Of a stretch of DNA of 64,000 bases, positions 1 through 13,650 are shown piece after piece. Each line of letters starts with the position of its first letter. Position 1 is the stretch's first letter. The position numbers and the translations under genes were made by a program. Origin of the DNA: Ceratobasidium sp. AG-K (taxonomy: Eukaryota > Basidiomycota > Agaricomycetes > Cantharellales > Ceratobasidiaceae); the NCBI GenBank assembly GCA_037039685.1, contig JAWNGF010000010.1:1-64000 (forward strand), in the 5' to 3' direction. The notes beneath the pieces are model-generated. The model was given only the letters and a program-made list of their open reading frames with translations. It did no database searches and had not been told where the DNA came from.

Positions 1-1014
1 CTTCAGGCAGGGAGTATGCAGACCGCAATCACCAGGTCACATACTCCAGGGCGTGCATATTCGTCAACTACTACTTATCTCAGATGGGACCGAGTGCGAC
101 CAAAAGGAACTCGAGCCGCCCTCAAAGCCCTACTTGATGGATCACAACTGTGTTTTGCAACAGCCTTTGGTGGAGACGGACCTGCACTTGGGTTCATCAA
201 CGATTGCTCAATTTGGGACGGGTTGTATGGACGACCAGCCACTGGAGGAGGACCAATGCAATCGAAATAGTTTCCAGTGAGTTTCGAATCTGGAAACCAC
301 ATCTTGAGATTTACCACGCATATAGACAGTGTTCTTCCTGCGCCTCTACAGATCCCAACCCAAAAGAACCGTGCTGAAGTCTTCCGTCTCCCTCGTTCGG
401 TTAGTTCTAAAACCCAACCAATGGTGGCGTTCAGGCTTGTTCGCGACCTGGCGAGCGAGGAATGCCCATTCCAAAATATGCGTTGCATCAGCTGTAGGAT
501 TACTTCGGCAACTTGTGGTCCGAGCCTTTAGCTCGACGCCTGTACGTGAGCCTTCTAATATTATTCTAGTAAATAGAAGGCTGAATTTACGTGTAGCCCT
601 TTGACAGATGATCCATTCGTCACTAGGCTACTACTCCAAGAGTACACTTCGATTGTATTCCGGAGTTCCATATTGAAAGAGAGGAATGGCAAATTGCTAG
701 CCCCAACCGACACCCAGGAATTGAACCGCATCATAGAAAGCACTAGGATTCTACCATGTTCTTCTTGGACGAGATCTTAACAACTTAGTACGTGTGTCCA
801 AGAACGTATGTCCCCTTTTCTAACCTACCTACAGACCGGAGTTCGTGACCCCGAGGTGATACGTGAGATGAGGAAATCGTTCCTCCTTCCATTACGAACT
901 TTGATCAACGAACCAGAGTCGACGCGGGAGGACCCCAGCACTCTCCTTGCACTTCGGAGCGCCGGAATTGCTCTAGAACGCGTCGAGGAAAGCCTGGCGG
1001 GACTACAGGACTAG
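1..1014 (+). CDS. 3' end of an unidentified spliced gene (partial, exon model incomplete)
   Basis: Only the last part of a gene appears to lie in the window. The best supported exons are about 746-787 (reading GFYHVLLGRDLNNL) and 835-1014, joined in phase across a 47-nt intron (788-834; GTACGT donor, CTAAC branch-like site, ACAG acceptor). The final exon encodes a 59-residue charged, helical-looking tail ending ESLAGLQD and stops at 1014. Further open coding-like blocks with plausible donors lie upstream, for example about 53-277 (followed by GTGAGT at 278) and about 577-740, but I could not join all of them in frame. Annotation errors or decay are both possible. I do not recognise the product. 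A fungal transcription-factor C-terminal region is one possibility, with no motif to prove it. Confidence 0.4.
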
Positions 1015-1088
1015 CTCAGGGGTAAACTCGCTCGTTGATATATCAGATACTACTATTATAGAACCATACAGGTGGAATACAATATATC

Positions 1089-3139
1089 TTAGTACGCGAA
1101 ATTCTCGCGGTGTACAGACTTGGGATCAATCCCCGCCTCTTTCACTCCTTGAAGTACCAATTCCTCCATTGCGAGTGGCCCGCAAACATATACATTCCGT
1201 CCTGTGATATCCAGCTCGCTGCTAGCCAGGTCGCCCTGAGACAATCTTTTGCTCTTGATATGAACGCCAACTGGTGACCCATCTGGTAAGGTACCGAAAT
1301 CGGAGTGATCGCTTCGCTGAAACCCGTAGAGTAGATCGTAATCTGGAGTGCGAGTGATAATGGGATGGCGCCAGGGCTGGGCTTTGAACCGAGAATCTCG
1401 GCCACGAGGCGGCCCAAGACCTCAACGTCTCCACGCCGTGCGGCTATAGCCAGAACGATATCCCACTTTCCACCTTCTCGCAGTGCCCCTCTCAACATGC
1501 TTAGGAACGGAGTAATTCCAACACCCCCTGCGACCCATAAAAGCCGACCCGGAGATTCGCCATCTACCACTTTTGGCAGAACAAATTCTCCGTCCACGCC
1601 CATTAGCTGCACCACCAGTCCGACCGGCCGAGCATCTTCGAGCAGTCCAGGCATCACCTGCCCCATCTTGCGCACCATTGAGAAAAGTCGCGAGGTCACG
1701 AACCCACCAGGTTTCTCTCGCATCGTGATCATAAGTGTTCCGGCCTCGGTCTGACCGGATACGGTCCAGGTGCGGATGCCATCATCGTTGAGCGAGGATT
1801 CGTCGCCGTTCTGAGCCATGTGCTGATACCCTCGAGCACCGACAAAGCTGTTCATGTCGATGATAGCGGCTTGACCTGGACGAATCGTAACGGAGGAAGA
1901 AGGGGAAAAGTAAAATGTAGCGAGGTCGGAAGAATGGAGTTGTATGCGTTCTAGAGTAAGCTTAGTATCGACCGTCGAGGAGGTGACAGGCTTCTCCTCG
2001 GTGAGGTATCGTACAGGAGGACTATATGGGCTGGGGTAGACCTTTGATCCAGGCAATTGGCGAACAGGCATGGCGTTTCGCACATAGCTGTAGCCCGTGG
2101 CCGTAATAAGAGTAACGACATTGGTGCGAGCCATGATGCTCTGTGCTTCGTCGCCAATGACATTCCTCGCTCGGCCAGTAACGTAAAGAACATCTCCAGT
2201 CTCAAAGTCGAGTATAGAGAGGGCGGCGAGTGGAGTCGCTTGAATGTTTCCGAGCGAGTTCATGAAGCGGTTTCCTACTTAGAGGTAAGAACTTATAACT
2301 AATCAGCGGAAGCCTGTTACCCACCTGAATAATCTGGCAAGACAAGCGTGAGTCCGTCATTACGAACGCGGACAAAACCCGATCGACCTCCTCGCTGATT
2401 TGTGCCAACGTGGGAGGGATACATTTCTTGTTGACTCGGCTCGGCGACATATGTTGACCCGATAAATATTGTATCCGCCTTGTGTATAAGTTCAATGACA
2501 TCGTTTGGGAGTCGTTCGTCCTTTTCCAAGTTGGGCCGTTCGAACACTGGCTGAGGAGATGTTGCGGCCGGTCCAACACTACGAACGTTGATATATTTCG
2601 GGCAGTTCCTAGGTTCGGCGTGCATTAATACTACGATCCTACGTCAAGCAGAGCGAGACCTACCCAAGAGTCTGTGTGATGTCCAACTCCAATTCGAGTC
2701 TTCCATTTTCCAAGGCAGCGTACTTGACTAGACCGGCAAACTTGTTTCTTCGTCGCGTCGCCCATTCGATACCGAGTCCCGCGATGAGTGCCTTACCCTT
2801 GCTTTTGTCGCCAAACTGCAGGTTGCTCGCGATCGGATCCCCTTTCCAAATGTCCGCCTCGATGACCAGTTCGACCTCGCTCGGAGAGCTCACGAAACCG
2901 GCCGTGCCTTTGTTCGACGCTACCAACGACACCCAAGGACGGCCGTCGGAATCGAGCGTAGTAAGGGGTAAGAACGCGATATTCGAAGTGTGAAACGTTC
3001 GGTGCTGGTCGGGGAGATGATCGCGGACCGCAGAATACCCAAACTGAACGTGCGACTTGTGACCCAAGAGGTCTTGGATGGAGATCTCTCCAGGGTGCCA
3101 GCCGTGAAGAGCAGTGGTTGCTGATTCAAACATGGCCAT
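1089..3139 (-). CDS. PNPOx-like FMN domain fused to ferredoxin-reductase-like FAD/NAD module, 4 exons
   Basis: Coding exons (minus strand) are 3139-2664, 2608-2325, 2274-1390 and 1342-1089, totalling 1,899 nt and 632 residues. All junctions keep phase. The N-terminal ~255 residues resemble the pyridoxamine-phosphate-oxidase-like split barrel: NCPKYI and DYSGNRFMNSLGN are typical FMN-site segments, the second formed across the intron at 2275-2324. The rest resembles a flavodoxin/ferredoxin reductase module: RPGQAAIIDM (FAD-side), WVAGGVGITPFLSMLR (NAD(P) glycine loop) and VYVCGPLAM near the C-terminus. No C-terminal 2Fe-2S cysteine cluster is seen; the protein ends ENFAY. The last intron (1343-1389, 47 nt) begins GTTCAAAG, a weak donor, but it is needed to reach the conserved C-terminus. 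A flavin-dependent oxidoreductase is the family expectation; the substrate is unknown. No signal peptide is visible, so it is probably cytosolic. Confidence 0.85.
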
Positions 3140-4935
3140 GGTTCAACGAGGGGGGTGGTGTGGACGTCGATCCTGCCCAGGTTATAAAACTAGTCGCTGC
3201 GAGCGTTTAATGGCGTGTTCATAAAATTGGACGGAAAACTCTCGCCGTGTCAGCTACAAGTATGGCTCAGTAAGTGACATCGACGGCGGGCAGAAACCCG
3301 CTATTCGTTACCCACGTGATGAGATTGATTGATGACTCTCATCGAAACTCACATGAGGCGACACGGCAAACAAGTTGCCTGGAACTCCTAGATAATGGGG
3401 AGAATGGCATACTCCGAAAAAATAATAATAATATCGACCCAGCGTACAGACTATAGCACAAGCAATGTTCAAAGCTCAAGATGAGCAAATCTTCATTTGG
3501 ATTTAAAGCCAACTCTTACAGTGACCACAACTTGGGTTAATTGCTATCCTCTTGGCAGCACTGATACAGCATGGCGATACGCAAAGAACTTCTCCGTGAT
3601 CACCGTGCCTCACTCCGCAACCGCTCGTTTTGGACGAATGGGTAAATGACTGATTCCCAATCAAGTGTGTAAAACCGGTCGAATGGGTTGTATGCGCATC
3701 GATCCGAGTGCGAGGACAAAGCAGAGAACCATCCCAGTTGGATGACAGAAAAGGGGTGATGTGAGCCTAGATGAATCAGCGAGTCAGCAAGTTTCGCTTA
3801 TAGGATGGGATGACGAACCTGGAACGGAATACAATTTCCCGCCTCTCCGTCAAACACACCAAGGCATTGCCTGGAATTGCGAGACTAGCCCAAGCGAGGA
3901 GTACGAATCGCAAACGTCGGTGACCTGTAATCCTAAATCCAGATGAGTCCACGCCAACGACAAAACATACCTGCCGAATCGAAGAGCCGGATAGATTATG
4001 CTGCTAATCGTTGAAAAGTGTGTCGACCCGCCTCGGCCGCTCGTATCCCAGGGACAGTCAACCCGACTTCTGTCCCGACGAGCGTAGGAGCATTGTACTA
4101 AAAGGGGTATAGTCGACGAACAAGCCCGACACATTCTCGGAGTATCTCTCGCACGACTCGACCCTAAGCAATAGCAGTTCAAAACCAGTCAAGTGCAAAG
4201 ATTAAGTTCCCTGCGTCATGATTTAGTGTTCTCCCAATTCACAGAAACCCAGACTCACGTTCGACCAGAATCAACCGAGACCAAGCCACCTCCACCCAAT
4301 CCAGCGACCCCATGCGTTTCCCGGAGCCCACATCCCAACCCGGCCGTTTCGAGACATGCTATGCGAGTCTCGCGATTGCGCCGCCGAATCTGCGCATCGG
4401 GCGCAACAGTGGAGACATGACGCCAATGATCAAGACCATACTTGCGCATGATCACGCTCCAAACAACCTGGACGCGCAGTGGCTTGCCGGCTCGGGTCGC
4501 ACAAGTCCGGAAGAGCTGCGATAGAACCCCCGAAACAGCACACGGTGATCCAGATGATCCGAAAGATCACAACCACAGATTCAAGGCATCGGCCGCTCGA
4601 GTTTCACGTGACCTCGCACACTCACAGTAATTCAATGTATATATCACCTCTCCCCGATCCTGCCTCGCCCTCCCCGCCCACTACACTACACCAAAATATG
4701 GAACCCAGGATGCATGGAGAATAGATAAAAGCCTAATGAAACGTCGCCATCGGAGATGTCGGTGAAATGAAGAATGTGCAATGGTTATGTAGAAAAAGTG
4801 CAATGGAAAATACGAGTTTGGCGTGGTTAGATATCGAGAAGCGAAGGAAAGTAAAGTGGTTTTATTATGGTGCGATCTGGAAGAGGGTTAGCCGATGCGC
4901 GCAGAGTTGGAAACGGACTCACATAAGGTACTTGA
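3140..4935. other. Intergenic region with no supported gene
   Basis: This stretch of about 1.8 kb separates the divergently placed flavoprotein start (3139) from the La-motif gene stop (4936). It has only short open frames in several phases, none with intron structure or recognisable motifs. One small acidic frame at 3761-3946 is noted without support. The right part should include the 3' UTR and terminator of the La-motif gene, and the left part the promoter of the flavoprotein gene. I cannot point to a convincing TATA element in either. Confidence 0.5.
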
Positions 4936-6570
4936 CTAGTTACCCTCGTCGGCATCGACGCCAACCAATCCCAGAGCGCTCTTCTCCTCGACGGCATCGG
5001 TGCTCGTGGCTGGGCTAGTTCCCTCTGCACCAGTCGCAGAGGAAGACGAGGCATCCTGCGCATCAGGGAGAACAAACGTGCTCCACATTCCACCGGCCAT
5101 GCGGGCCTTTTCGCCATCGGCAGACACTTCGACGAGCGAGGATAGGTGCATCATTTCACGCACGAGGTGGACGTCTTGGGTTAGCGCGCGCAACCGATTA
5201 AACGCGGCGACGGTCGAGACGGGGATCCAACCTTGGGTATCCATCTGCTACGGGTTAGCCCAGAACAGAACTAGTAGATGCAACTGACCTGCTGCTTGAG
5301 ATAGAGATCCTGGTACATGTTTTGCATGCTAAAGTAGTACTCGACCTGGCCGAGGACATAGTACCGCATGTGGTCGAGCATGTAGCCGACATTGGTGATG
5401 GGCACAGGCATCGGGGCCTGGCCGGGGTTGGGCATGGGTGGGGGAGTAGGCATGACGCCATAGGGATATGGTCCCCACATGGGCGGGACAGGGGCATAGC
5501 CCTGGTAATACGGGTTGTACCCATACGGATTGTACGGATCTATCGGCATGGGCGGGGGAAGGACGTATTCGGGGTCGACGGGGGAGCCTCGGTATCCGCC
5601 TCGGTATGCCCCGCGGTATCCCCTCATGCCTCGGCCGCGGCTGCCCCGTGCGCGGGGCGAGTGTATGATGGGCTGGGGCGACGGCAGACCTTGCTGACCG
5701 CGAAGGCCGACCCGGGGGTTGAATGTGCCGAGAATGCCAAAGCTCCAGCGGCCGTCGCCGGTCCAGTCGTCTTCAATGTCGTTGGCGGTGGTCGTCGGGC
5801 GTCGTGCGGCGGTGCGACGTGCATTCCGTTCGGCGAGTGGAACACCGACTGCGACGCCAAATCTGCCGTGTTGTTTAGGGTGTGGGTCGAGCGTGTGCCA
5901 TGCGTGGTCGGCGTCGGCAGGGGGCTCGGTGGGGACATCGATGGTGCCAAAGCGGGAAGTCGCGAGGGGAAGGGGGCGGGTGGCACTGACGGGGGCGCTT
6001 AGGCGGGGCGGCTTGCGCTCGAGGGGAGCAGTGGGCGGTGGAGGGCCGGGCGAGGGGTTTGCGGTGCTGGGTTTCGACGTAAAGGGCGGCGTAGTGAATC
6101 CCTTGCGCCGCAGAGTGTCGTCCGGAAGCCGCCTGTTCCGTCGCAGCTCGCCAGGGCTGTTGCGGCGCGACGATGCGCGCGAGTGGGAATGCGACCGCGG
6201 GGGATGTGCCTGGTCCAGCGCCGCCTGCATCTCGGCCGCAGGAATCGGAACCCACTCTGCACCCATTAGCACCGATTAATACACATTTATTAAACTCACT
6301 CTTTTTGCCAGATCCACTCGGGATCGCCGGCTCGCTGTCGTCTCTGCCGTTGACCGACGACGACCGCGTGTTTCCGCCGCTCTTGCCCGCCGCCTCTTGC
6401 AGCGCCGGGAACTCGCTTGTGCGTCCATTGAGGCGCGGTGCATCGGGTGCTGCCCACGCCGACGGAGAGTTGCTTTTCGAATTGAGCGTGCTGGCGCTCG
6501 TCATGGTCGAGGGCGTGCTCGGGGTCGACTCGCACGAGGATATGGCCGACGTGGCAGACAGAGAGAACAT
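4936..6570 (-). CDS. La-motif (LARP1/Sro9-like) RNA-binding protein, 3 coding exons
   Basis: Coding exons 6570-6300, 6256-5289 and 5244-4936 sum to 1,548 nt (515 residues) with phase kept at both 43-44-nt introns. A 40-nt intron (6571-6610, GTGAGT to TTAG) ends directly before the ATG, so the 5' UTR is probably spliced. The N-terminal ~240 residues are Ser/Pro-rich and disordered-looking, and include KKKWVPIPA formed over intron 1, like the KWVP stretch of LARP1-type proteins. An Arg/Gly-rich block (RGRGMRGYRG) is followed by a Pro/Tyr/Met-rich block. Residues about 379-470 form a La motif: VEYYFSMQNMYQD, then MDTQGWIPVSTVAAFNRL and LTQD, the last split by intron 2. The C-terminus is acidic and Ala/Ser-rich. 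Family role: binding mRNA or polysomes and tuning translation in the cytoplasm. The match to the La motif is strong; the exact orthologue (Sro9/Slf1 or LARP1) is not settled. Confidence 0.88.
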
Positions 6571-6797
6571 CTAACACTTAGCCCAGTTTACCCAAATCCA
6601 ATCCACTCACAAGATGGACAGTGTCCGGGTTGCTTGCTTTCACGGCACAAATGACCGAAGATGCAGAGCGAATTCGCTCGACAGCACTGGGCTGGTTGTG
6701 GTAGCTAACAAGCACACGCCCTGATCATAATCCGCAAATAATATATTCATCCGCCACTCCGGCTTTCCGCGGTAAACCATCAAATTTTACATCCATA

Positions 6798-8758
<1,961 letters not shown>

Positions 8759-10243
8759 CGTGATGGTTATTGCACTCGTCTCGGCGGGAGGTTATATAGC
8801 TCACCCCGGAGCGCGGAACTTTCCAATGAGGATCGCGAGCCCGGCCCCTGAGAGAATAAATGCACAGAAGGCGAGCGACCGTCGGCGCATGGTATTGGTT
8901 TTCGATGGAAGGAGAGGTGGGAGCGCGTGACGAAGGTGGGGTTAGGTAAGCTGGAGATTCGAGCACCCTGCATGAAGTTGCGGATGGATCAAATAGGCTG
9001 ATTTGGGCATGAGAAGCTGGGGGGAGGATAGGATTTGGGACGTGGTGGTTGTGTGCGAGTGCAAGTGCGTCACGGTTTCAAATGTGTATCGACAGCGGAA
9101 AGCGCCAAGCTGAAATTCATATGAATGCAGAGTTATGCGCGATCGACGGGTTCGTATGGATATTAGCTAGGGCACGTGTGAAAACGGGCGTCGGTGGTTC
9201 ATTTCGCAGGCTTCCAGAATCGAATGTTGGTCTAAATGGCCTGCTGCTGAATATTAGATTTTCTGATGCTGAAACAATCGACGCCTTGGTACTTCGATTC
9301 AAGAAACTGTGATTGTTCTGGGTAAGTATGAGCGCATACACGCAACATAGAATGTACCGGTAGCATTCTGGCCAGGAATTCGTAGATCTTAAGCAAAAAT
9401 ATTAGCCACGGGAGGAAACCCAAAAAAGACAACTGAGTGGACGAGGGACGGTTCGAACGTCCACTGATAGATTTGGTTAATGCCAGGCATTTAAATTGTG
9501 ATCCGAAGATCAAGGTTTGGGTGTCCGGTACACTACTCGCCCAGTTTTCAAACTTCCATGGCAGCTACATAGCATTCACCTCCACCATAACAGCACCAAA
9601 TAGTGCCACTTGTTCCGGGCTATGGATTGCCCGATGCTAATATTTTATCTTTCAGTCAAACATTCTACCTGCGGGCGTTGCGACTTCGGAGCCATAGTTA
9701 GGTCGAGACCTCGCATAGAGGGCTTGATGCCGTGCGGGGTCGGACGAGATATATGCTACTAATATACCAACTTGTATGCGAAGTGCTACAGCGTAGATGA
9801 TAAGCGAGCTTCCGAGTGGGTTAGTAAAGGGGCTAGCATAGTATTTTTCAGGTTGCTGGGAGGGGTCAGATAATACTTGGCATGTCGGTCACAGGAAGAT
9901 CGTGGTGTATGACGGAATGGTGCGTAATAGTAGGCTGGTGCGCTTGTTGTAAGCCTCAGGCTTACATGGGCACGTAACCCCTCCGTAAACAAGCAAACTG
10001 ATGCTATGAGAGCGCTAAAGTGATACAAAGTACGGGATGCACTCCTAACCCAGATCGTGACGATATTGCACATCTACCTTGATAGTCGGCCAAGTCCGAG
10101 AGCCCTTCGGCGCTTAAGTGGATCCACGATCATTACGTAACAGACCTCGACGTCATCTGCCACTGGACCGCAGCGAAGGTTCCCAACTCGAACCACAACC
10201 ACCAACCTCAACTTCACCACCCGAAACCAACCAAATTATCAAC
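8759..10243. other. Intergenic region, no gene supported
   Basis: About 1.5 kb lies between the glucoamylase start and the Pmp3 gene, so it holds the promoters of two divergently transcribed genes. Short open frames are scattered and unsupported. A T-arm-like hairpin near 9441-9460 on the minus strand resembles a tRNA end, but no full cloverleaf could be built. CT-rich and AC-rich leader sequence lies just before the Pmp3 ATG, as is common in fungal leaders. Confidence 0.5.
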
Positions 10244-10822
10244 ATGGTCAAGGGCTCTGATATCATCCTCATCCTCGTATGTATTTTCCCGTGGTCTCGC
10301 AATGGATGCTGAGATCGAGTCGATTCATAGGTGACGATCCTCTTCCCGCCCGCTGCGGTGGCGATCATGTCGGGATGCAGTTGTGACTTGTTGATTAACC
10401 TTGCTTTGGTATGTTTCATATACACACTGCCTTAGCTCATTTCATAAATTAATGAGATTTTATTTATTTATAGACGATGTAAGTCTAGTGACCGCTATTC
10501 AGTCCTCTCGGCCAAGAGCTAACCCGATGTGTGATAGACTTGGATATATCCCCGGACACATCCACGCTTTCTACTTGATCTGGCGCCGCATGGAGGCCGA
10601 AGAGAGATATGGTGCGGGAGGATTCCAATGTGAGTACTTCTTGGCTACGTTTTCCGCTGCTCCTTTTGTACGCTTGGCCGCGTGTCTTCTCCCTTCGTCC
10701 CTGTATCGTGCTGATCACCGCTCTCCTCGACAGACGTCGGAAATGGGCACTATGAGCCATTGTACGTCGCGACCCACCAACAGCCTCAGCAGGGCAACTA
10801 CGGGTCAACGAACTACCAGTAA
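10244..10822 (+). CDS. Pmp3/UPF0057 plasma-membrane proteolipid with a 5-nt micro-exon
   Basis: Exons 10244-10276, 10331-10408, 10474-10478, 10538-10629 and 10734-10822 sum to 297 nt (98 residues), all with GT..AG borders. The third exon is only 5 nt (ACGAT) and is required: it supplies T and two bases of I in the family sequence LALTILGYIPGHIHAFYL. The protein has two hydrophobic segments, about residues 4-25 (ILILVTILFPPAAVAIM) and 31-54 (LLINLALTILGYIPG), the Cys-rich CSCDLL turn between them, and a polar Gln/Tyr-rich C-terminal tail. Family knowledge: very small tetraspan-like or two-helix membrane proteins affecting membrane potential and cation tolerance. The assignment is strong because the spliced product matches the conserved core without gaps. 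Confidence 0.93.
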
Positions 10823-11793
10823 ATGAGGGATCCGCATGGCACGGCTGCGTGTGCCTTGAACAATTGATGGACTTGCCTATTTCTTGCGATAAGATTCCCG
10901 GCGTTGTACATAAATGATACGTTCCAATTAACCTGATTGACTATTTCAATGGTTCTGAATGGCGAGAGAGTGCAATGGTAGACCAGCGAAATGTCGCGGG
11001 CAGCCCGATTTAGACGTATGGATGGTAACGGGATCAAAGCTCAAGTCGAGTTCGCATCTTATGGAAAACAGTATATTTAGCCCGAAACCAAGACATGTTC
11101 ATAATCATGGCCTAACAAAACTGGCCGAGCTGCCACCCCGAGACCTCAGTCCATTTTCAACAGCAGCATCATGCACTCCTTTTAGCCAAGCAACGTCAGA
11201 GACACGCCTCTGTATCTCATTTGACCGAACACGTTGTTAGATAAGACCAGCGTTTGAGATAGAATTCTGGGGGACGGTCGTGGCTGTTGCGAGGCTCGTT
11301 GAGCAGCCCTGCAGTTGAAATGTTCCAGCCCAGACGAGCGTGATATTTGAGCTTCGAGCATGATTGCCGTGTGGTCCGGGTGAGCTCCAGCGGCCGGCTA
11401 CCGGACCGTCATCCCTATGTCCGTTCACCATCAGTTGCCGGAATTGGTCATACGACACGGAACGGCACGGAGTCGAAAGCGAGGTATTCTGAGTGGGGAC
11501 GTGCATGCGAGGCCTAAAGGCGACGGCTGAGAGAAGAGAAGCGTTTGACGAGACTTGGCGAGCATTACGAGTCTGGGCAATGAGTATTCTTGCCGTAGGA
11601 TACGTCTAAGTTCAGCCGAAAATATGACAGGGAAGCAGCCTCGAACGTGGGATGGTGGAGATTGACGCACTTGGCGGCCAAAGCTTGACAAACATTTCGA
11701 GGTTGAGAAGCACCCTGGCAGCTGACGAACGTGCCTCCTCTGATCAATAAATATAGTCTTTGCCCCACCACCGCACCCCCAGACCCGCCTGGG
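10823..11793. other. Intergenic region with a TATA-like element before the kinase-like gene
   Basis: This stretch of about 970 bp holds the Pmp3 3' UTR and the promoter of the next gene. A TATA-like AATAAATATA lies at about 11746-11755, some 40 bp before the ATG at 11794. No open frame here shows family motifs. Confidence 0.5.
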
Positions 11794-13650
11794 ATGCAAC
11801 GATCTGCCTTTGGTGCCCGACGATTTCCTACTCGCAAACAAGTTACTGTCGATCCATATGCAAACCCCTCGACACTCTTCTCGCATGTGCTTACGCTCCC
11901 CACAGTTGCACGTGCCCCTAAGCCCTCCCTCGAAGCCTGCCTAACTGCCCTCCCGGCCCCGCCTCCCGTCCCGCAATGGTCGGGCGCGACACCACACTCG
12001 GACTCTGTTCCTCCCTCGCCTACCCATGGTGGATTTCCGACCGATGAGGTTCCGATGCTCGCCCCGGGCTCGAGCAGCACCATCCACAAAACCGTACTCA
12101 AACGGCCGGCGATTGCGACTCTGCACGTCGACGGGACTCGTGTAACCAACGGCGCAGACGTCGCACGCCAGTTTGCGGCCGAGCTCCGAGTCCTGCGCAC
12201 CGTCTCTGCGGCGGGGGCTCATCCGAATATCGTCGGCTTTGTAGGAGCACTCGACGGATTGGGCATAGTCTTGGAGTGGATCGACGGTGCCACACTATTC
12301 GAGCGCATTACCCTCGGCCGAGCGGCCGAAGACCGACTTGCTCTCAGCGCAATGCTCGAAGGCGCAGCTCCAGGGGGTTCGGTGTCGACGTTTAGGACGG
12401 CCCGCGCGGTTGTGGCCGAGCAGGAGCGGCTCGTATGGTGCGACGAAGTCCTCTCTGCACTTTGTTTTGTCCATTCATTGGGCTTGACCCACGGCGACGT
12501 GAATACCCTCAACGTTCTCATTGTTCCGTCGCGCGCCCTCCATGGTCGCGCCTTTGGACGCGCCAAATTAATCGACTTTGGTCGCAGCACCGCCGTTGGC
12601 AAGCACGAATATGCCGCTCCCTGTGCTCGTCCATTCTGCGCGCCCGAGATCACTAGGGCGTGGGATCGGGCGATGCGCGGCGCATCCATAGTTCACGAGC
12701 GTCGCAGCAGGAGCAAAAGCCGCAGTCGCGGCCTAGCCAGTGGCGAGACCACCCCTCGAGCGAGCGTCGCGTCGCGATTCCCACCCTCGAATAGCCACAC
12801 CCCTTCATGCACCACACCCTGCACTCCAACGGCCTCGTCTGGAACCCTACCCTTGTGCCTTGATGCCGACCCACCGTCCCTGTCTTCGTCCTTATCGTCG
12901 GTATCGTCCCTATCAGACGAGCAGGGCCGGGGCCGGGATAGCTCTCCCGACTCGCCTACATCTCCAGACGAGCTAGCCTCGAACAATGCTCATTCAAAAT
13001 CTATCCCCATTCCCGTTCGCCGGCGTACCCGCCCCAAACTTCTTAAGCGGAAGACCCTTCCCCCTCCACCTCCCGAACAGATGATTCCGGATGGGCAACT
13101 CGCCGACGCGTACTCGTTTGGTATGCTGGTTCTATGCGTGGCCCTGGGTCGGGTAATCGAATTTGAACAGCCAGAGGGCTACTCGCATCCCACCGCGCGT
13201 CACCTGCCCTACTTCAATCCACCATTTGACACGACTGGCTCGCCTGCTCCGGCACACCTTCTACCTGCTGAGCTGTTTCTTCCTCAAAGCGACCCGTCTC
13301 ATCCCGATTCTATCCGTGTCAAGACAGTCGCGAGTCGCGTCAAGAAGTGGATGGCGCGGTGGGATCTGAGACGCGCGTTGGACGAGTCTTGGGCGTTTGG
13401 TGGATCAGATGGAGCTCCATGGCGTGTCCTGGAGGACCTGGACGAGGAACATGACGAGTCGAGCGGGGACGAGGATGAGGATGCGGATATTACGATGCGT
13501 GACGGGCCTTGCGAAAAAGGCCTGGACTCGGCGGAAGACTGCGACGAGGATGTTGAGCTAGGGCTTGGCCTTGAAGGCATGGTCGCGCCCGAGGTGGGAG
13601 ACGAAGGATATGATTCGGACGATGTCGAGATTCACATGGTATGGGGATGA
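11794..13650 (+). CDS. Protein-kinase-fold protein with altered catalytic loop, single exon
   Basis: The ATG at 11794 is the first in frame; an upstream GTG is not a likely start and the TATA-like element lies between them. The product has 618 residues. Kinase landmarks: HPNIVGFVG in the N-lobe, catalytic loop HGDVNTLNVL at residues 233-242 (Asp235 kept; the Lys of HRDLKxxN is Asn), IDFGRS with Asp261 of the DFG motif, CAPE ending at Glu285, and DAYSFGMLV (DVWSFG-like) in the C-lobe. Between APE and DAYSFG is an insertion of about 150 residues rich in Ser, Pro and Arg (RSRSKSRSR). The C-terminal ~60 residues are strongly acidic. The VAIK lysine is uncertain; TVLKRPA near residue 90 is a candidate. 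It could be an active but divergent Ser/Thr kinase or a pseudokinase. No intron, signal peptide or membrane segment is evident. Confidence 0.75.
   Translation: MQRSAFGARRFPTRKQVTVDPYANPSTLFSHVLTLPTVARAPKPSLEACLTALPAPPPVPQWSGATPHSDSVPPSPTHGGFPTDEVPMLAPGSSSTIHKTVLKRPAIATLHVDGTRVTNGADVARQFAAELRVLRTVSAAGAHPNIVGFVGALDGLGIVLEWIDGATLFERITLGRAAEDRLALSAMLEGAAPGGSVSTFRTARAVVAEQERLVWCDEVLSALCFVHSLGLTHGDVNTLNVLIVPSRALHGRAFGRAKLIDFGRSTAVGKHEYAAPCARPFCAPEITRAWDRAMRGASIVHERRSRSKSRSRGLASGETTPRASVASRFPPSNSHTPSCTTPCTPTASSGTLPLCLDADPPSLSSSLSSVSSLSDEQGRGRDSSPDSPTSPDELASNNAHSKSIPIPVRRRTRPKLLKRKTLPPPPPEQMIPDGQLADAYSFGMLVLCVALGRVIEFEQPEGYSHPTARHLPYFNPPFDTTGSPAPAHLLPAELFLPQSDPSHPDSIRVKTVASRVKKWMARWDLRRALDESWAFGGSDGAPWRVLEDLDEEHDESSGDEDEDADITMRDGPCEKGLDSAEDCDEDVELGLGLEGMVAPEVGDEGYDSDDVEIHMVWG

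Noticed and set aside
5322..6002. 226-codon open frame on the plus strand
   Set aside because: It is antisense to the La-motif gene and arises from its Gly/Arg/Pro-rich codons.
9437..9545. Possible tRNA on the minus strand: T-arm-like GGACG-TTCGAAC-CGTCC and a matching A-box-like stretch
   Set aside because: A 7-bp acceptor could be drawn, but the D loop is too short and no anticodon stem pairs, even allowing an intron. It may be a decayed tRNA or SINE piece.
11731..11793. Upstream start of the kinase-like gene at a GTG codon
   Set aside because: GTG is not a usual nuclear start in fungi, and a TATA-like element lies between it and the first ATG at 11794.
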